Assembly (NCBI RefSeq): GCF_000192475.1
Contig: NZ_AEYW01000014.1
Coordinates: 62,001-126,000 of the forward strand
Direction: 5' to 3'
DNA: 64,000 nucleotides
DNA from: Ruegeria conchae
GTDB taxonomy: Bacteria; Pseudomonadota; Alphaproteobacteria; Rhodobacterales; Rhodobacteraceae
Made by a program: the position numbers and the translations under genes. The notes under the pieces were generated by a model that searched no databases, was not told the origin of the DNA, and saw nothing but the letters and a program-made list of their open reading frames with translations. Positions 26,720 to 36,012 of this stretch are shown here, piece after piece (the stretch's first letter is position 1; the number at the start of each line of letters is the position of its first letter).

Positions 26720-27746
26720 ACGACAATTATTTGCGAATGGCTGCGTTGCCCGTAGAACAGACGGCGGGTGAAAACTTGAACGGCCAGTTTGCGTGCAACG
26801 GCAACGACCGCGCGGCGGCGCCCCTTCGTGCGCATCAATCTCATCCCCCATGACTAGATCTGCGATCCTGCCATGGTTCGCATCAGCAAAGCGTTGGCGG
26901 CAGCATAGAGTGTCGCCCTCACATCGCGATCCCCGGCTTTGGATATTCGACCGGGATTGTCTTGCTCACCTGACTGATATCTTCGAGGCGTCAAGCCAAA
27001 GTGGGCGGCTACGGTACGAAACCGTTTGAACCGCGTAGGATCGTCAACAGCGGCCTTGAAGGTTAAGGCCGCTATGGGGCCGACACCAGGAACCGTCATC
27101 ATACGATGCAGACCGCATCCCGACTGGCGGCGCGTTTTACCCTCCGATCCAATTCAAGGAAGTGTTGATACAGCACCAGCCGGGCGTCGAGCAGCGGGAG
27201 CATGGCATGAGCCAACACCTCGTCCATTTCGATCATCGGTCGGACGACGTCGTCGAAGCTGCCATGCTAAACCGTCTTGGGCAGACGGATGCCGAAGATC
27301 TTCAGCAATCCCCGCACTTCGTTGGCCAGATCATTGGTCTTACTCAACAATGCCTTGCGCGTGCTCAGGAGGGCCCGGATCCCATGTGCCTCCCGGCTCT
27401 TCATGTGAACAGGACTGAACCGCCCTGTCCGCAAGATTTGGGCAATGCCACGTGCTTCGTTGCGATCCGTCTAGTTACGCATCGCTGACAACGCCGCACT
27501 TACCTAGCGCGCCTCCATGCAAACGACGTCGAAACCTTCTGCCTTCAATCCGTAGAACAAGTGCTGGCTCAAAGTGCCAGACTCAAACCCGATGCGCTCG
27601 ACCGAAACAGGAAGCGCGGCCAGATAGCCCGCGATCTCCTCGATTTCGCAAGGCAGGTCTCGCTCGTGCAGAACCGCGCCTTTGCCATCAACGACACAAA
27701 TCGCGCACGAACGCAGCGACACGTCCAAACCTGCAAAATACTCCAT
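26720..27746 (-). pseudogene. IS110-family transposase, decayed
   Basis: The N-terminal DEDD part runs from 27746 (MEYFAGLDVSLRSCAICV) to VVCMEAR and then a TAG. The homology continues in the same frame (VSAALSAMRN, stop, TDRNEARGIAQILRTG, KTV, stop, HGSFDD), so at least three nonsense codons are present. After a frame change, MMTVPGVGPIAALTFKAAVD and PRRYQSGEQDNPGRISKAGD give the Transposase_20 part, and a last frame (GRRRAVVAVARKLAV) its C-terminus. Clearly inactive. Confidence 0.85.
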
Positions 27747-27882
27747 TCGAAATCTCCCATGTTCACAGTTTCCCTGTGAGCCTATCGGGAGCTCGACCTC
27801 AGTTCACGGTCAGCCCAATTACGCATGCTTTGGGCTGCGAACCGCCAACCATGCAAACCGCAGAGAACTGCAATATTGAGCC

Positions 27883-28101
27883 GATTGTGTTGAAAAACTT
27901 ATAAATCTGGGAGGCCCTGATAGTCTGCGAACTGGCAGTCAATCCGAAAAGTCCACTTCTGATACCGATGACGGGCGTTTCGGTGCCCACTGGTGGCCAG
28001 TGTCAGTTTTTGGCCGACCCCTCAGCTGAAAATTCCCGTCGGCCGTGTCGGGCCAAATTCTGACTCGAGTTTACACCAATTGTGAGTTTTTCAACAATAT
28101 C
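27883..28101 (-). repeat. 219-bp inverted repeat, right copy
   Basis: Inverted copy of 24591-24809, starting GATTG then TGTTGAAAAACT and ending AGTTTTTCAACA then ATATC. One difference was seen (ACACGG against ACAAGG). The flanking five bases on both sides also agree between copies. Of the 600-bp gene-free space 27747-28347, the rest is degenerate; the sequence just left of this unit (27826-27882) resembles 32790-32850. Confidence 0.85.
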
Positions 28102-28347
28102 AGCCCAAAGCAGACGTTAAAAGCGAACTTGTTTAGGAAGTTCGCGAATTGATGGTCAAACAAAACCGCACTACAGCAAACCGTATTGTTGAGAGCAGAT
28201 GTCCAGTTTTTCGTTAAACTTGTCCAGTGTGACTAACTTCACAGCTAAATCATCTTCACTGGCCAATTATAATCATTGAAGCGGCGAAAGCAGGCTGCTC
28301 GGGAAACGTACTCTGCATCCGGATGGGTCATTTTCCTGAGTGAGCAG

Positions 28348-28935
28348 ATGCCTTTTTTGATGTGGCAAGAACTACTGTATTGGAGCAGAAAAATTACACT
28401 TAGGTCATTTAAAGAACGCGTCATTCAGACTTCAAGTTTTGAGTTAGTAGGTATTTTTTTTGTTGCCCCCATTTATGCCCAACTGGCCGGGTCATCAATG
28501 GTACATGGGTTTGCAACAATTGCCGTATTATCTATAGCAGTAATGGTCTGGTCGCCGATCTTTAATACCTTCTTTGACGTGATTGATAGACATTTCACCA
28601 ACCGACTGGCCTGCAAACGCCCACACAGACTTAGAGTTTTACACGCCACACTGCATGAAGTTACAGCGATTTTGATAACTTGTCCGCTACTCATGTGGAT
28701 CGGCGGGCATACACTGTCAGCCGCATTAGCATTCAATCTGGGCTTGACGTTAACCTATTCGATTTACACATATTTTTTCCACATGATTTACGATCGTTTG
28801 CGTCCTGTGGAAAGACAAACACATGTCGAAACTAAAAAGCAAATTCCGGCGCTTAGCTCGATCTTGGCAACGGATTCTCCGCAAGTCGGCTTGATTGAAG
28901 CAGAAGCCAAATTCGGATTAGACCGTAGATCCTGA
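28348..28935 (+). CDS. PACE-family efflux transporter (bacterial transmembrane pair domains)
   Basis: About 195 residues from ATG 28348 (MPFLMWQEL); GAGTGAGCAG is upstream, and an upstream TTG in frame lacks a site. Four membrane helices in two similar pairs, each starting with the motif RxIQTxxFELVG or RVLHATLHEVTAI; the first is followed by WSPIFNTFFDVIDR and the second by YSIYTYFFHMIYDR. This matches the AceI-like BTP family, which exports chlorhexidine and short diamines. A 40-residue hydrophilic tail follows. AT-richer than its neighbours. Confidence 0.85.
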   Translation: MPFLMWQELLYWSRKITLRSFKERVIQTSSFELVGIFFVAPIYAQLAGSSMVHGFATIAVLSIAVMVWSPIFNTFFDVIDRHFTNRLACKRPHRLRVLHATLHEVTAILITCPLLMWIGGHTLSAALAFNLGLTLTYSIYTYFFHMIYDRLRPVERQTHVETKKQIPALSSILATDSPQVGLIEAEAKFGLDRRS

Positions 28936-29114
28936 GTGTGACACGAACCATAAGATGGATCGTAAGCAAATGTGTGTTCCTCAGTTGGAGGGCGTCAGTT
29001 TTATCCGCAAAGCTTACATACAGACATGTTGTTATGAACGGCCGCACCGAGCCCTTAGCGGTCGGTCGTTTGTCCTAGAGTCCCAGTGTCCCCGGCTCAC
29101 GATCTTCTGATCGG

Positions 29115-29960
29115 CTAGATTTCCATTGAAGCCATGTAGCGACGGTCCACAGTTCCAATATGTGACAGCACCTCCATCTCGAAACTTTCCTTGAAGGTAA
29201 AGGGCCCCAAATGGCCGGCACCTTTCAGAACCTTTAGCTCAACAAGCTTACCTTGGGTTGCCAGAATTTCTGCGATGCGCTTTGTGTGCACATGCGTCTG
29301 CGATCCGCGAATGATCGTAGAGGGAACACCCTCAGAAAGAATGTATTCTGGGTCAGGTTCTTTCAGAAGCGCATCGAAATCGCTTGGGGCTTTGTGAACC
29401 CAATCAATCATAGCGCACCTGCGTTCACGACTCAGGGCTTGCCAAGAGCCAAGTCCTCCCCAAAAATCAGTGAAAACCTGTGCGCTAAACTCTTCGCATC
29501 CCTCTTCTATGCCCGTTCGTATTGCGTTTGTGAGGCTAACAATCTCGGAATACAATAAACCATCAGTCAACTCTCCAGCTTTCAGTAGGCTGAACAAAGT
29601 TGGTTCATAGAGACAAAGTGATCGAACAAGGTCGGGTCGAGCTCTGGCGATATGCAAAGCCAGCGCTCCTCCATAGGAGTGTCCAATCAAATGAGCGGGC
29701 CTGCCAAACTTCTCTATCTCAGTTATAATCGAAGCAGCTTCGTGTTCCAATGTGAACGGCCCGTCGGGGATTTTATGACCCCGAGACAGGGTTCCAATTA
29801 GGTCGGGCGCTATTGTTTTGGTTTCATCGCTCATCCGGGCAAACAGAGTGCGCCACTGGCTTCCGTCAGCACCGGAACAATGTAGCCCCACGCAGGGAGC
29901 GGGCGAAAATTGGGACCGGGACGGCGAAGCGTGTAGTGATGCGTCAAATTGTTTATTCAT
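29115..29960 (-). CDS. Alpha/beta-fold hydrolase
   Basis: 281 residues. GGAGG stands 7 nt before ATG 29960. Nucleophile elbow GHSYGGALAL, oxyanion region LHCSGADGSQW, likely acid in the TIIRGSQTHVH segment and the catalytic His in LKGAGHLGPF. The core fold is complete, no signal peptide. Divergent from a hydrolase-LuxR fusion gene 133 bp away, suggesting control by that protein. Substrate unknown. Confidence 0.85.
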   Translation of the reverse strand: MNKQFDASLHASPSRSQFSPAPCVGLHCSGADGSQWRTLFARMSDETKTIAPDLIGTLSRGHKIPDGPFTLEHEAASIITEIEKFGRPAHLIGHSYGGALALHIARARPDLVRSLCLYEPTLFSLLKAGELTDGLLYSEIVSLTNAIRTGIEEGCEEFSAQVFTDFWGGLGSWQALSRERRCAMIDWVHKAPSDFDALLKEPDPEYILSEGVPSTIIRGSQTHVHTKRIAEILATQGKLVELKVLKGAGHLGPFTFKESFEMEVLSHIGTVDRRYMASMEI

Positions 29961-30002
29961 GTGATGACCTCCAATCTGAATTTCACAATGGTGTCACTCA
30001 TC

Positions 30003-30066
30003 TGTCCTTCAACCTATCGGACACATGTCCCGGCTAGACTCAAAACGACGGGAAATTGTTGGGACA
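30003..30066. promoter_or_regulatory. Repeated TGTCC/GGACA half-sites between divergent genes
   Basis: TGTCC at 30003-30007, GGACA at 30019-30023, TGTCC at 30026-30030 and GGGACA at 30061-30066 lie in the 133-bp space between the hydrolase and the hydrolase-LuxR fusion. GGACA and TGTCC two bases apart form a 12-bp dyad. A plausible operator for the LuxR-type HTH; inferred. Confidence 0.35.
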
Positions 30067-30093
30067 TTTGCCCCAAATTGACTAAAAAAGGAC

Positions 30094-31128
30094 ATGCGAA
30101 CCGTTAGATACACTTCCTCAAGCGATGGTACGTCGCTGGCGTGGAGCAAATCCGGAAACGGCCTGCCCATGGTAAAGGCGGCTAATTGGCTTACGCATCT
30201 CAGTTATGATCTCGACAGTCCAATTTGGTCTCACTGGATCGAAATGTTAGAAAGTCAATTCACCCTTGTTCGCTATGATGAGCGAGGCTGCGGATTATCT
30301 GACAAGCGAGTTGAGAATCTAGGTATTGATTACTGGGTTGATGATCTCGAAGCTGTAATCGACGCCGCTGAAATAAATGAACCATTCTATCTTCTGGGTG
30401 TTTCTCAGGGTGCGGCGACTTCTATCGCGTATTCGCTCATGTATCCCGACAGGGTCGCTGGGATGATACTTGTTGGCGGCTATGCAAGGGGCAGTAACCA
30501 CCGTGGACCGGTTGCCGCCAAGAACTACAAGACTGTAATCGATATATTTCGCTTGGGTTGGGAGAATGACAACCCAGCATTCCAAGATGTATTCACATCA
30601 AGATTTCTTCCTGGCGCGGCAGTCGAACAGCGCTCATGGTTCACAGATCTTTGCCAAAAGACCGTTTTGCCTGAGACAGGGGCCGACCTGCTTATGGCGC
30701 GCGCTGACGTAAATGTTGAGAGCCTTCTGCCAAAGGTTTCAGTTCCAACACTGGTGATCCATTCAAGGAACGATCAGGTTATTCCGTTTGAAGAAGGACA
30801 ACGTCTCGCTCAGAAAATTCCCGGAGCGACAATGTCTGCTTTAGAGGGAAAAAATCACATTATCCAACGCGATGAACCTGCCTGGCGCGCTTTTTCCAAG
30901 AGCTTGCTTGAATTTACATCTTCCGGTCAAACGACGGACTTTAACGATTTGACAAAGCGCGAGCAGGACGTGCTGAGACTTATCTGTCAGGCAATGAGCA
31001 GTAAAGAAATTGCTAACAGTCTCCAAATGAGTGAAAAAACCGTTCGAAACCACACAAGTAAAATCTACGCCAAACTTGAACTGCAGAACAGGCAGCATGC
31101 AATTCGCACGTATGGGCATCTGTTCTGA
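30094..31128 (+). CDS. Alpha/beta hydrolase fused to LuxR-type HTH
   Basis: 344 residues. Residues 1-275 are an alpha/beta hydrolase with nucleophile GVSQGAATSIAY, acid in VIHSRNDQVIPF and His in LEGKNHIIQ, so the catalytic triad is apparently intact. Residues about 285-344 are a GerE HTH: LTKREQDVLRLICQAMSSKE, then LQMSEKTVRNHTSKIYAKL. The hydrolase domain may act as a ligand sensor for a lactone or ester. AAAAGG precedes the ATG closely. Divergent from another alpha/beta hydrolase and near a class III cyclase; proteins of this fusion type often occur beside such cyclases. Confidence 0.88.
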   Translation: MRTVRYTSSSDGTSLAWSKSGNGLPMVKAANWLTHLSYDLDSPIWSHWIEMLESQFTLVRYDERGCGLSDKRVENLGIDYWVDDLEAVIDAAEINEPFYLLGVSQGAATSIAYSLMYPDRVAGMILVGGYARGSNHRGPVAAKNYKTVIDIFRLGWENDNPAFQDVFTSRFLPGAAVEQRSWFTDLCQKTVLPETGADLLMARADVNVESLLPKVSVPTLVIHSRNDQVIPFEEGQRLAQKIPGATMSALEGKNHIIQRDEPAWRAFSKSLLEFTSSGQTTDFNDLTKREQDVLRLICQAMSSKEIANSLQMSEKTVRNHTSKIYAKLELQNRQHAIRTYGHLF

Positions 31129-31381
31129 TTAGAGATCGGCACTGTAAACTTTTTAATCTGATCCAACGTGGCAATGGCAGTTTTGTCCCGCACACCGGAC
31201 GCTCGGCACGGCTGAACCGCCTTGTGATTTCTAGAGGTCGTCAGATGACTGCTTTGAGCCCAAAGCAGAACATTTGTGACGGAAATACTTGAGTCGTCGA
31301 TCTATGCTAAGATTGTGAAGACATCCGTAACCTTGTCGTCAAGATTTTAGATAACACATCTTTTCTCAAACGGAGTTAGTG

Positions 31382-31576
31382 ATGGTTTGCAATCCTGTTC
31401 CTAAGAAAGTTACGCATATTCCAGATTTCTTTGCGCTTGCAACATGTCCATTTTGTCGCGATCAGCAGGTTGTTTCTCAGCGGGATTTAAAGAGCAAGGG
31501 ACGCCCAATTGATGGAACGGCTGAGTGGGTATGTCCGCTCTGCAAGGGGATACCGAATAGAAAACCAAGTGGCTGA
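31382..31576 (+). CDS. Small zinc-ribbon protein
   Basis: 64 residues, with GGAG 6 nt before ATG 31382. Two CxxC knuckles, CPFCRDQQ and CPLCKG, about 35 residues apart suggest a single treble-clef/zinc ribbon. No further domain. It is transcribed towards the cyclase gene; the 253 bp upstream (31129-31381) hold only degenerate repeat-like sequence and perhaps its promoter. Unknown role. Confidence 0.65.
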   Translation: MVCNPVPKKVTHIPDFFALATCPFCRDQQVVSQRDLKSKGRPIDGTAEWVCPLCKGIPNRKPSG

Positions 31577-31628
31577 ACAGACACACCGGTTGCAGAGTTG
31601 ACTTTCAAGGTGTCGCCCAGCGAAACAG

Positions 31629-32618
31629 TTATCGCGTCCATTCCAAACGATAAATGGTATGATCTTCTGGCAACCCTTTGAGGGTCACTGATTTAGCGTC
31701 CACAAAGTTGAACTCGTGGTTTCCACTAACCATGACTCGTGTTTCGTCTGAGACTAGAATTTCACCCGCATTGGCTGATGACATGATGCGAGCTGCCTTG
31801 TTAACCACAGTTCCGAAGAAGTCGCCTCGCGCCAACACGACGTCGCCTGTGTGAATACCAACCCGCAAACCCAACCGCGGTTCCAAATCGGTCAAATTTA
31901 CGGCTTCCTGCATATTGATCGCTGCGAGAAGCGCCTCGTTTGCGGATTGAAAACTGGATAGCGTTCCATCTCCGAGCGACTTTACGAACTGTCCACGGTG
32001 CGCCGTAACAATCCCTTCAACAGTCTGAAAATGTTGATCTATCAATGTTGACCAACGTTTGTCGCCCAGTGTCGCCGCTAACGTCGTGCTGCCCTCCAGA
32101 TCGGTAAACAGCACCGAGGCTAGCCCCTCGGTCTGGTTCAACTCTGGTCCTTCGTCCCGCGCGGCGTCTACCAGTCTTTGGATTGCCATCTGTTCTGCGC
32201 CCACGATGTCGATGTTGGGTGTCGGAACCGAGGCATGGCGATGCACGATTTTCCACGCGGCGCCATCTAGAGCGAATATCAGTGTTGTGCGATGAACGCT
32301 TTCACTGGCAACACCGACGAATCGTATTCTATGGACAAAGGACGACCAGCCGGTTTCTCCGTTTTCGTACGCTTCCGCCTCCAATTCCTCGACTTCGTCG
32401 AAAACCGGTATTTCTTCAAAAAAATCACCGACGCCGTCGCGCACCGCGGAGCCCCTCCAGTATTCACCTTCACCCGTTCCTATGAACCGCAACTCTTCTA
32501 CGGTCGAAAGGTAGTCCCGCAAAATCTTAGTATTTCCGTTAAAAATACCCTGATACCAGCGTCTTGAAACTGCGAGAAGCTCTGGGGACGGAAGGATCAT
32601 CTCGGCTGGTCCCACCAT
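31629..32618 (-). CDS. Class III adenylate/guanylate cyclase with N-terminal SnoaL-like domain
   Basis: 329 residues. Residues 10-150 look like an NTF2/SnoaL-like fold (WYQGIFNGNTKILRDYLS, then WKIVHRHASVP). Residues about 165-329 are a cyclase homology domain with metal-binding Asp in SVLFTDLEGSTTLAA and Asp in SLGDGTLSSF, then GLRVGIHTGDVV. The usual adenine-selecting residues cannot be assigned with certainty, so cAMP or cGMP is left open. It is soluble, with the SnoaL domain a probable sensor. Start could be M1 (32618) or M7. Confidence 0.88.
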   Translation of the reverse strand: MVGPAEMILPSPELLAVSRRWYQGIFNGNTKILRDYLSTVEELRFIGTGEGEYWRGSAVRDGVGDFFEEIPVFDEVEELEAEAYENGETGWSSFVHRIRFVGVASESVHRTTLIFALDGAAWKIVHRHASVPTPNIDIVGAEQMAIQRLVDAARDEGPELNQTEGLASVLFTDLEGSTTLAATLGDKRWSTLIDQHFQTVEGIVTAHRGQFVKSLGDGTLSSFQSANEALLAAINMQEAVNLTDLEPRLGLRVGIHTGDVVLARGDFFGTVVNKAARIMSSANAGEILVSDETRVMVSGNHEFNFVDAKSVTLKGLPEDHTIYRLEWTR

Positions 32619-33217
32619 TGGTTCAGCAGCACGAATTTCAGTATTTCCAACTGTACCCTCCAGATTAGAACACCTCTAATATCATGCTGCGACTGAGTTT
32701 CTCACAGATCAAGGGGTTTGTCCCGGACGCTTTGGGGTATTCTGTCTGTAGTGGCTTTGGACCAGCCCTTCGCCGGGATGACTACCAATGTCGGCTGTGG
32801 GCTGGAACCGCCAATAATGGTGACTACGGAGAACGGCAACACTGAGCCCAAACTAACGGATGCTGCGACACGCACGAAAGGCGGCTTACAAGCGCGGTAT
32901 GCGATGCGATTAAGAACACTGATCAATAGGTCAAAGAGACAACATGATCGATCAAGAGCAATGAAAAAGAGTTCTTGCTACTTATAATAAGCTGATTAAC
33001 CAGCGAGGGTTGCCGGGTGTACTTGTAAAACCCGTACGCGTGGAATGGTGTGGTCACGAAATGGCGGATCGTGAAAAAAAATCGCCCTATTGATCATCAA
33101 GGAGCTTCAGAGGAGATTTGCAGCGTCACATCTGCACGAACCAAAGATCCTGATACAGGGGTGCGGTGCAAAGATTTATCCCGGTGAAGCCATAGAACAG
33201 ACCTCTAGTCTGACTGA
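32619..33217. other. Gene-free stretch with degenerate repeat
   Basis: Nearly 600 bp with no supportable gene. Around 32790-32850 the sequence GGAACCGCCAA and GGAGAACGGCAACACTGAGC resembles 27826-27882 (about three quarters identical by eye), so it belongs to a dispersed degenerate repeat. The rest, including an oligo-A run near 33070, shows no clear signal. Confidence 0.5.
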
Positions 33218-33871
33218 TCAGTCATAGATTTCTACCGACAGCGCATCCATCGCATATGAGGTTTCGATATTTGCCTGGCCGTCCACGTAATTGAGTGACT
33301 GGGACCTGCTCAGTGCCCGCATTTCCCCGCTTATCCAAACCGGCTTATATAACTCATCGATTTCGAAGCCTTGTTCGTATCGCACGTAAACCATCTGATT
33401 GGCTGGAGGTGCTGGTGTGTGAATGCAGGCTCCAACTGTCGGAACCAGAAGGAATTCGACCGCCTTCTGGTCGACAATATCCAGGGGAAGGAGATAGCCG
33501 GGAAGGCGCACGTTCTCTCCCAAAAGGTCAAGGTTCGGTTCGCGCGCGGCAATCAACCGTTGGTTCATCACAATTTCGCGTTGTTCAAACAACCAATCTG
33601 GGTCAAGGCCTTGAGATACGAGTCCTTCGCGGATCTGAAACGCTTCTGCGCGCTTCTCGTCATCCGCGGTGTCCGCATGCAGAACCTCAATCCGATAAAG
33701 CATGGCCAACGCATTGACCTGAGAATATTCTAGGGTGGCAAAAGGATCGTGGTAGGGCCGCTCTTCAGGAAGGAGATCCTGCCAACTTATGTTGCGCGGA
33801 TCCGCTGCTAGAAGAGGCCCCGCAATCGCAAGGGCGAATAAGATATTCAGAAAATGCGCAATGGTTTTCAT
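33218..33871 (-). CDS. DUF3299 family exported protein
   Basis: 217 residues with signal peptide (MKTIAHFLNILFALAIAGPL, cut near LAA). The family core is visible: GYLLPLDI, FLLVPTVGACIHTPAPPANQ with a conserved Cys and His. Last gene of the operon, 18 bp after the His-rich permease. DUF3299 proteins commonly accompany split MacB-like ABC systems with His-rich parts, for which a role in metal (zinc) handling has been proposed. Confidence 0.85.
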   Translation of the reverse strand: MKTIAHFLNILFALAIAGPLLAADPRNISWQDLLPEERPYHDPFATLEYSQVNALAMLYRIEVLHADTADDEKRAEAFQIREGLVSQGLDPDWLFEQREIVMNQRLIAAREPNLDLLGENVRLPGYLLPLDIVDQKAVEFLLVPTVGACIHTPAPPANQMVYVRYEQGFEIDELYKPVWISGEMRALSRSQSLNYVDGQANIETSYAMDALSVEIYD

Positions 33872-33889
33872 TTCAGCGGATCCTCTTAT

Positions 33890-35296
33890 TCAAAGCCGCA
33901 CCAACAGTCCGTCTGATAGCGTCATACGGTACACCCTTAACGCAGGTATAATACTGGCAAGAAGACCAGAGCAGAAAACGATGGCTATGAGAAGAACCTC
34001 GCGAAAACTCGGCAGGCCAACACCGATGCGAAGCCCAAAATTTGCGGCAAGAATCGGATCTATCACGCGCGTGAGAGCGCTGAGCGCGATTACTCCAAGC
34101 ACGATACCGGCCGACAACAATAAAACGGCTTCAAGCAAGATCAGGGAAAAGACGCCGGCAGGTGTTGCGCCCACGGATCGAAGGATCGCAAATTCACGCC
34201 GCCGGTTGTCGAGTGAAGCAGACAACATGACCACCATGCCGATCATTCCAGCCACTGCCACAGCGCCTGCCATCAGACGCAGCGCAGTCTCGGCCGTACT
34301 GGTAATCGACCAAAGCTGCAACAGCGCAACATTAGGAAGAACAGCGGTCAGTGCCTCGTCGCGATGGTCTGCCAGTTGCCGTTGAACTGAAAGCACCGCC
34401 GTTTTTTCCTCCAGCCCGGCAAAAATCGCGTTGATGGTCCCCGGTTCATGATCATGGCCATCGTGATCGTGCCCGTCAGAGGTCGTGACAGTTTGCCCCT
34501 CGTCTTCATGGCCGCTTCCGTGAGCATGACGGTCGTCATGTTCCTGATGCCCTTCTTCGTGCTCGTCAGGCTCGTCTAACTCCACATGGTCATGGTCTTC
34601 GTGTTCTCCGGCGACTTCTGGTGCTTCGATCAAAACGAATGGGTCCGCAACCTCTGATGCAGGTTCTTCGTGCAAGGCGTCAAAACCCTCGAGTGAGACA
34701 AAAACCATTCTGTCGACGGCCGTCCCGGTATGCCCCAGCACGCCGGTCACTGTGAATGGCGCTTCGTCGTGCACATCAAAGGCGACTTCCCCTGAGCCAT
34801 GGGCATTCACGATTTCAGTACCTGACGTGTACCCGAAAGCCTGAGCAACTTTTGCTCCAATCACTGCGCCATCTGGAGATTTAAACGGAACACCTTCAGC
34901 AAATATCAGTTGCCGGCCGCCACTATGACGAAAGTGGTCAAAATATTGCTCGGACGTTCCTATCACGGGATATCCTCGGTGGTTGTCACCCATCATGATT
35001 GGCACTGTCCAGATTATCTGGGGCAGATCTTCGATCATCTCGTAGCTGTCCCAGCTGATACCAGCGCCAGTTGTGCCGACACCAAAAACCGTTGCCATCA
35101 GGATCTGCACATCGTTTCCGCGTGCCGCAATGATCAGGTCGATCCCTGATGCAGAATTGGCAAAACCCGCTCGTGCCTCTGTTCGCAGTCGTTCAACCCC
35201 AACAATCAAAGCCACGCTCAAGGCAATGCTAAGAACAGTCAACGCAGCGATAAAGCGGCGATTGAGAAGGCTTTTATAACAAAGATTGAACATCAC
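33890..35296 (-). CDS. FtsX/MacB-type ABC permease with His-rich periplasmic loop
   Basis: 468 residues. One helix at about 13-34, a long periplasmic domain, then three helices at about 340-362, 382-408 and 435-455: the FtsX topology. Residues about 232-284 hold 13 histidines among many Asp and Glu (for example EEGHQEHDDRHAHGSGH and HDHDGHDHEP), a likely metal-binding segment inserted in the periplasmic domain. Starts in a 4-nt overlap with the ATPase. The insert is the odd point; the rest is usual for the family. Confidence 0.88.
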   Translation of the reverse strand: MMFNLCYKSLLNRRFIAALTVLSIALSVALIVGVERLRTEARAGFANSASGIDLIIAARGNDVQILMATVFGVGTTGAGISWDSYEMIEDLPQIIWTVPIMMGDNHRGYPVIGTSEQYFDHFRHSGGRQLIFAEGVPFKSPDGAVIGAKVAQAFGYTSGTEIVNAHGSGEVAFDVHDEAPFTVTGVLGHTGTAVDRMVFVSLEGFDALHEEPASEVADPFVLIEAPEVAGEHEDHDHVELDEPDEHEEGHQEHDDRHAHGSGHEDEGQTVTTSDGHDHDGHDHEPGTINAIFAGLEEKTAVLSVQRQLADHRDEALTAVLPNVALLQLWSITSTAETALRLMAGAVAVAGMIGMVVMLSASLDNRRREFAILRSVGATPAGVFSLILLEAVLLLSAGIVLGVIALSALTRVIDPILAANFGLRIGVGLPSFREVLLIAIVFCSGLLASIIPALRVYRMTLSDGLLVRL

Positions 35297-36012
35297 GTTT
35301 TGCCCGCGTTCAGCATCGGCAAGTCAACGCTCCGATCGAAGTGTTTTTCCAGGCTGCGATCATGGCTGACAAATAACAAACTTGCCCCTGATGCTTTGCA
35401 TTCCTTCAACAACAACTGGACAAACGTGTCTTTCGCTTCCTCATCCAAAGCCGAGGTGGGTTCATCCGCCAAAACTACTTCAGGCGCCCCTATCAGAGCA
35501 CGCGCCGCCGCAACGCGTTGTTGCTGCCCAACACTCAGTGCGCTGGCAGGTCGATTGATGAGCTCAGTATCCTCAAGACCCAGCTCACTTAGCAACCGTG
35601 TGGCGGTAGCCTTGGGGTCTGGCCCCGACCGATTGCGACGTCGCGCTGAAAACCGGCAGGGCAGCAACGTGTTTTCAAGCGCACTGAGCCAAGGCAAGAG
35701 ATTGAAGACCTGGAAAACAATCCCCAAATGATCCACACGAAAACGGTCACGATCACCTCCGGCCAAAGCCCCGACATCCGTGCCTGCAACGCGAACCGCG
35801 CTTTGCGGTACATCGATCACGCCAGCAATTGCCGAAAGCAATGTGGTCTTTCCGCTGCCACTGGGGCCTTTCATAAACACACTTTCCCCGGCCTCAAGAT
35901 CGAAGCTAGCGACTGAGAGAACCGGGTCAGGTTGACCGGGCCACCGAAACACCAAGGATTTGAGCTCTACAGTTTTCATTGATGACACAGATGCTTTGGC
36001 TTGGTTTTTCAA
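35293..36012 (-). CDS. ABC ATPase, LolD/MacB-like
   Basis: 239 residues if the TTG at 36012 is used; that codon overlaps the HlyD stop as TTGA, which favours coupled translation. An ATG 33 bp in (MKTVELKSL) is an alternative. Walker A GPSGSGKTT, signature LSVGQQQRVAAARA, Walker B VVLADEPTSAL, H-loop FVSHDRSL. Partner of the FtsX-type permease, together resembling a MacB split into two chains. Confidence 0.88.
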   Translation of the reverse strand: MKNQAKASVSSMKTVELKSLVFRWPGQPDPVLSVASFDLEAGESVFMKGPSGSGKTTLLSAIAGVIDVPQSAVRVAGTDVGALAGGDRDRFRVDHLGIVFQVFNLLPWLSALENTLLPCRFSARRRNRSGPDPKATATRLLSELGLEDTELINRPASALSVGQQQRVAAARALIGAPEVVLADEPTSALDEEAKDTFVQLLLKECKASGASLLFVSHDRSLEKHFDRSVDLPMLNAGKT

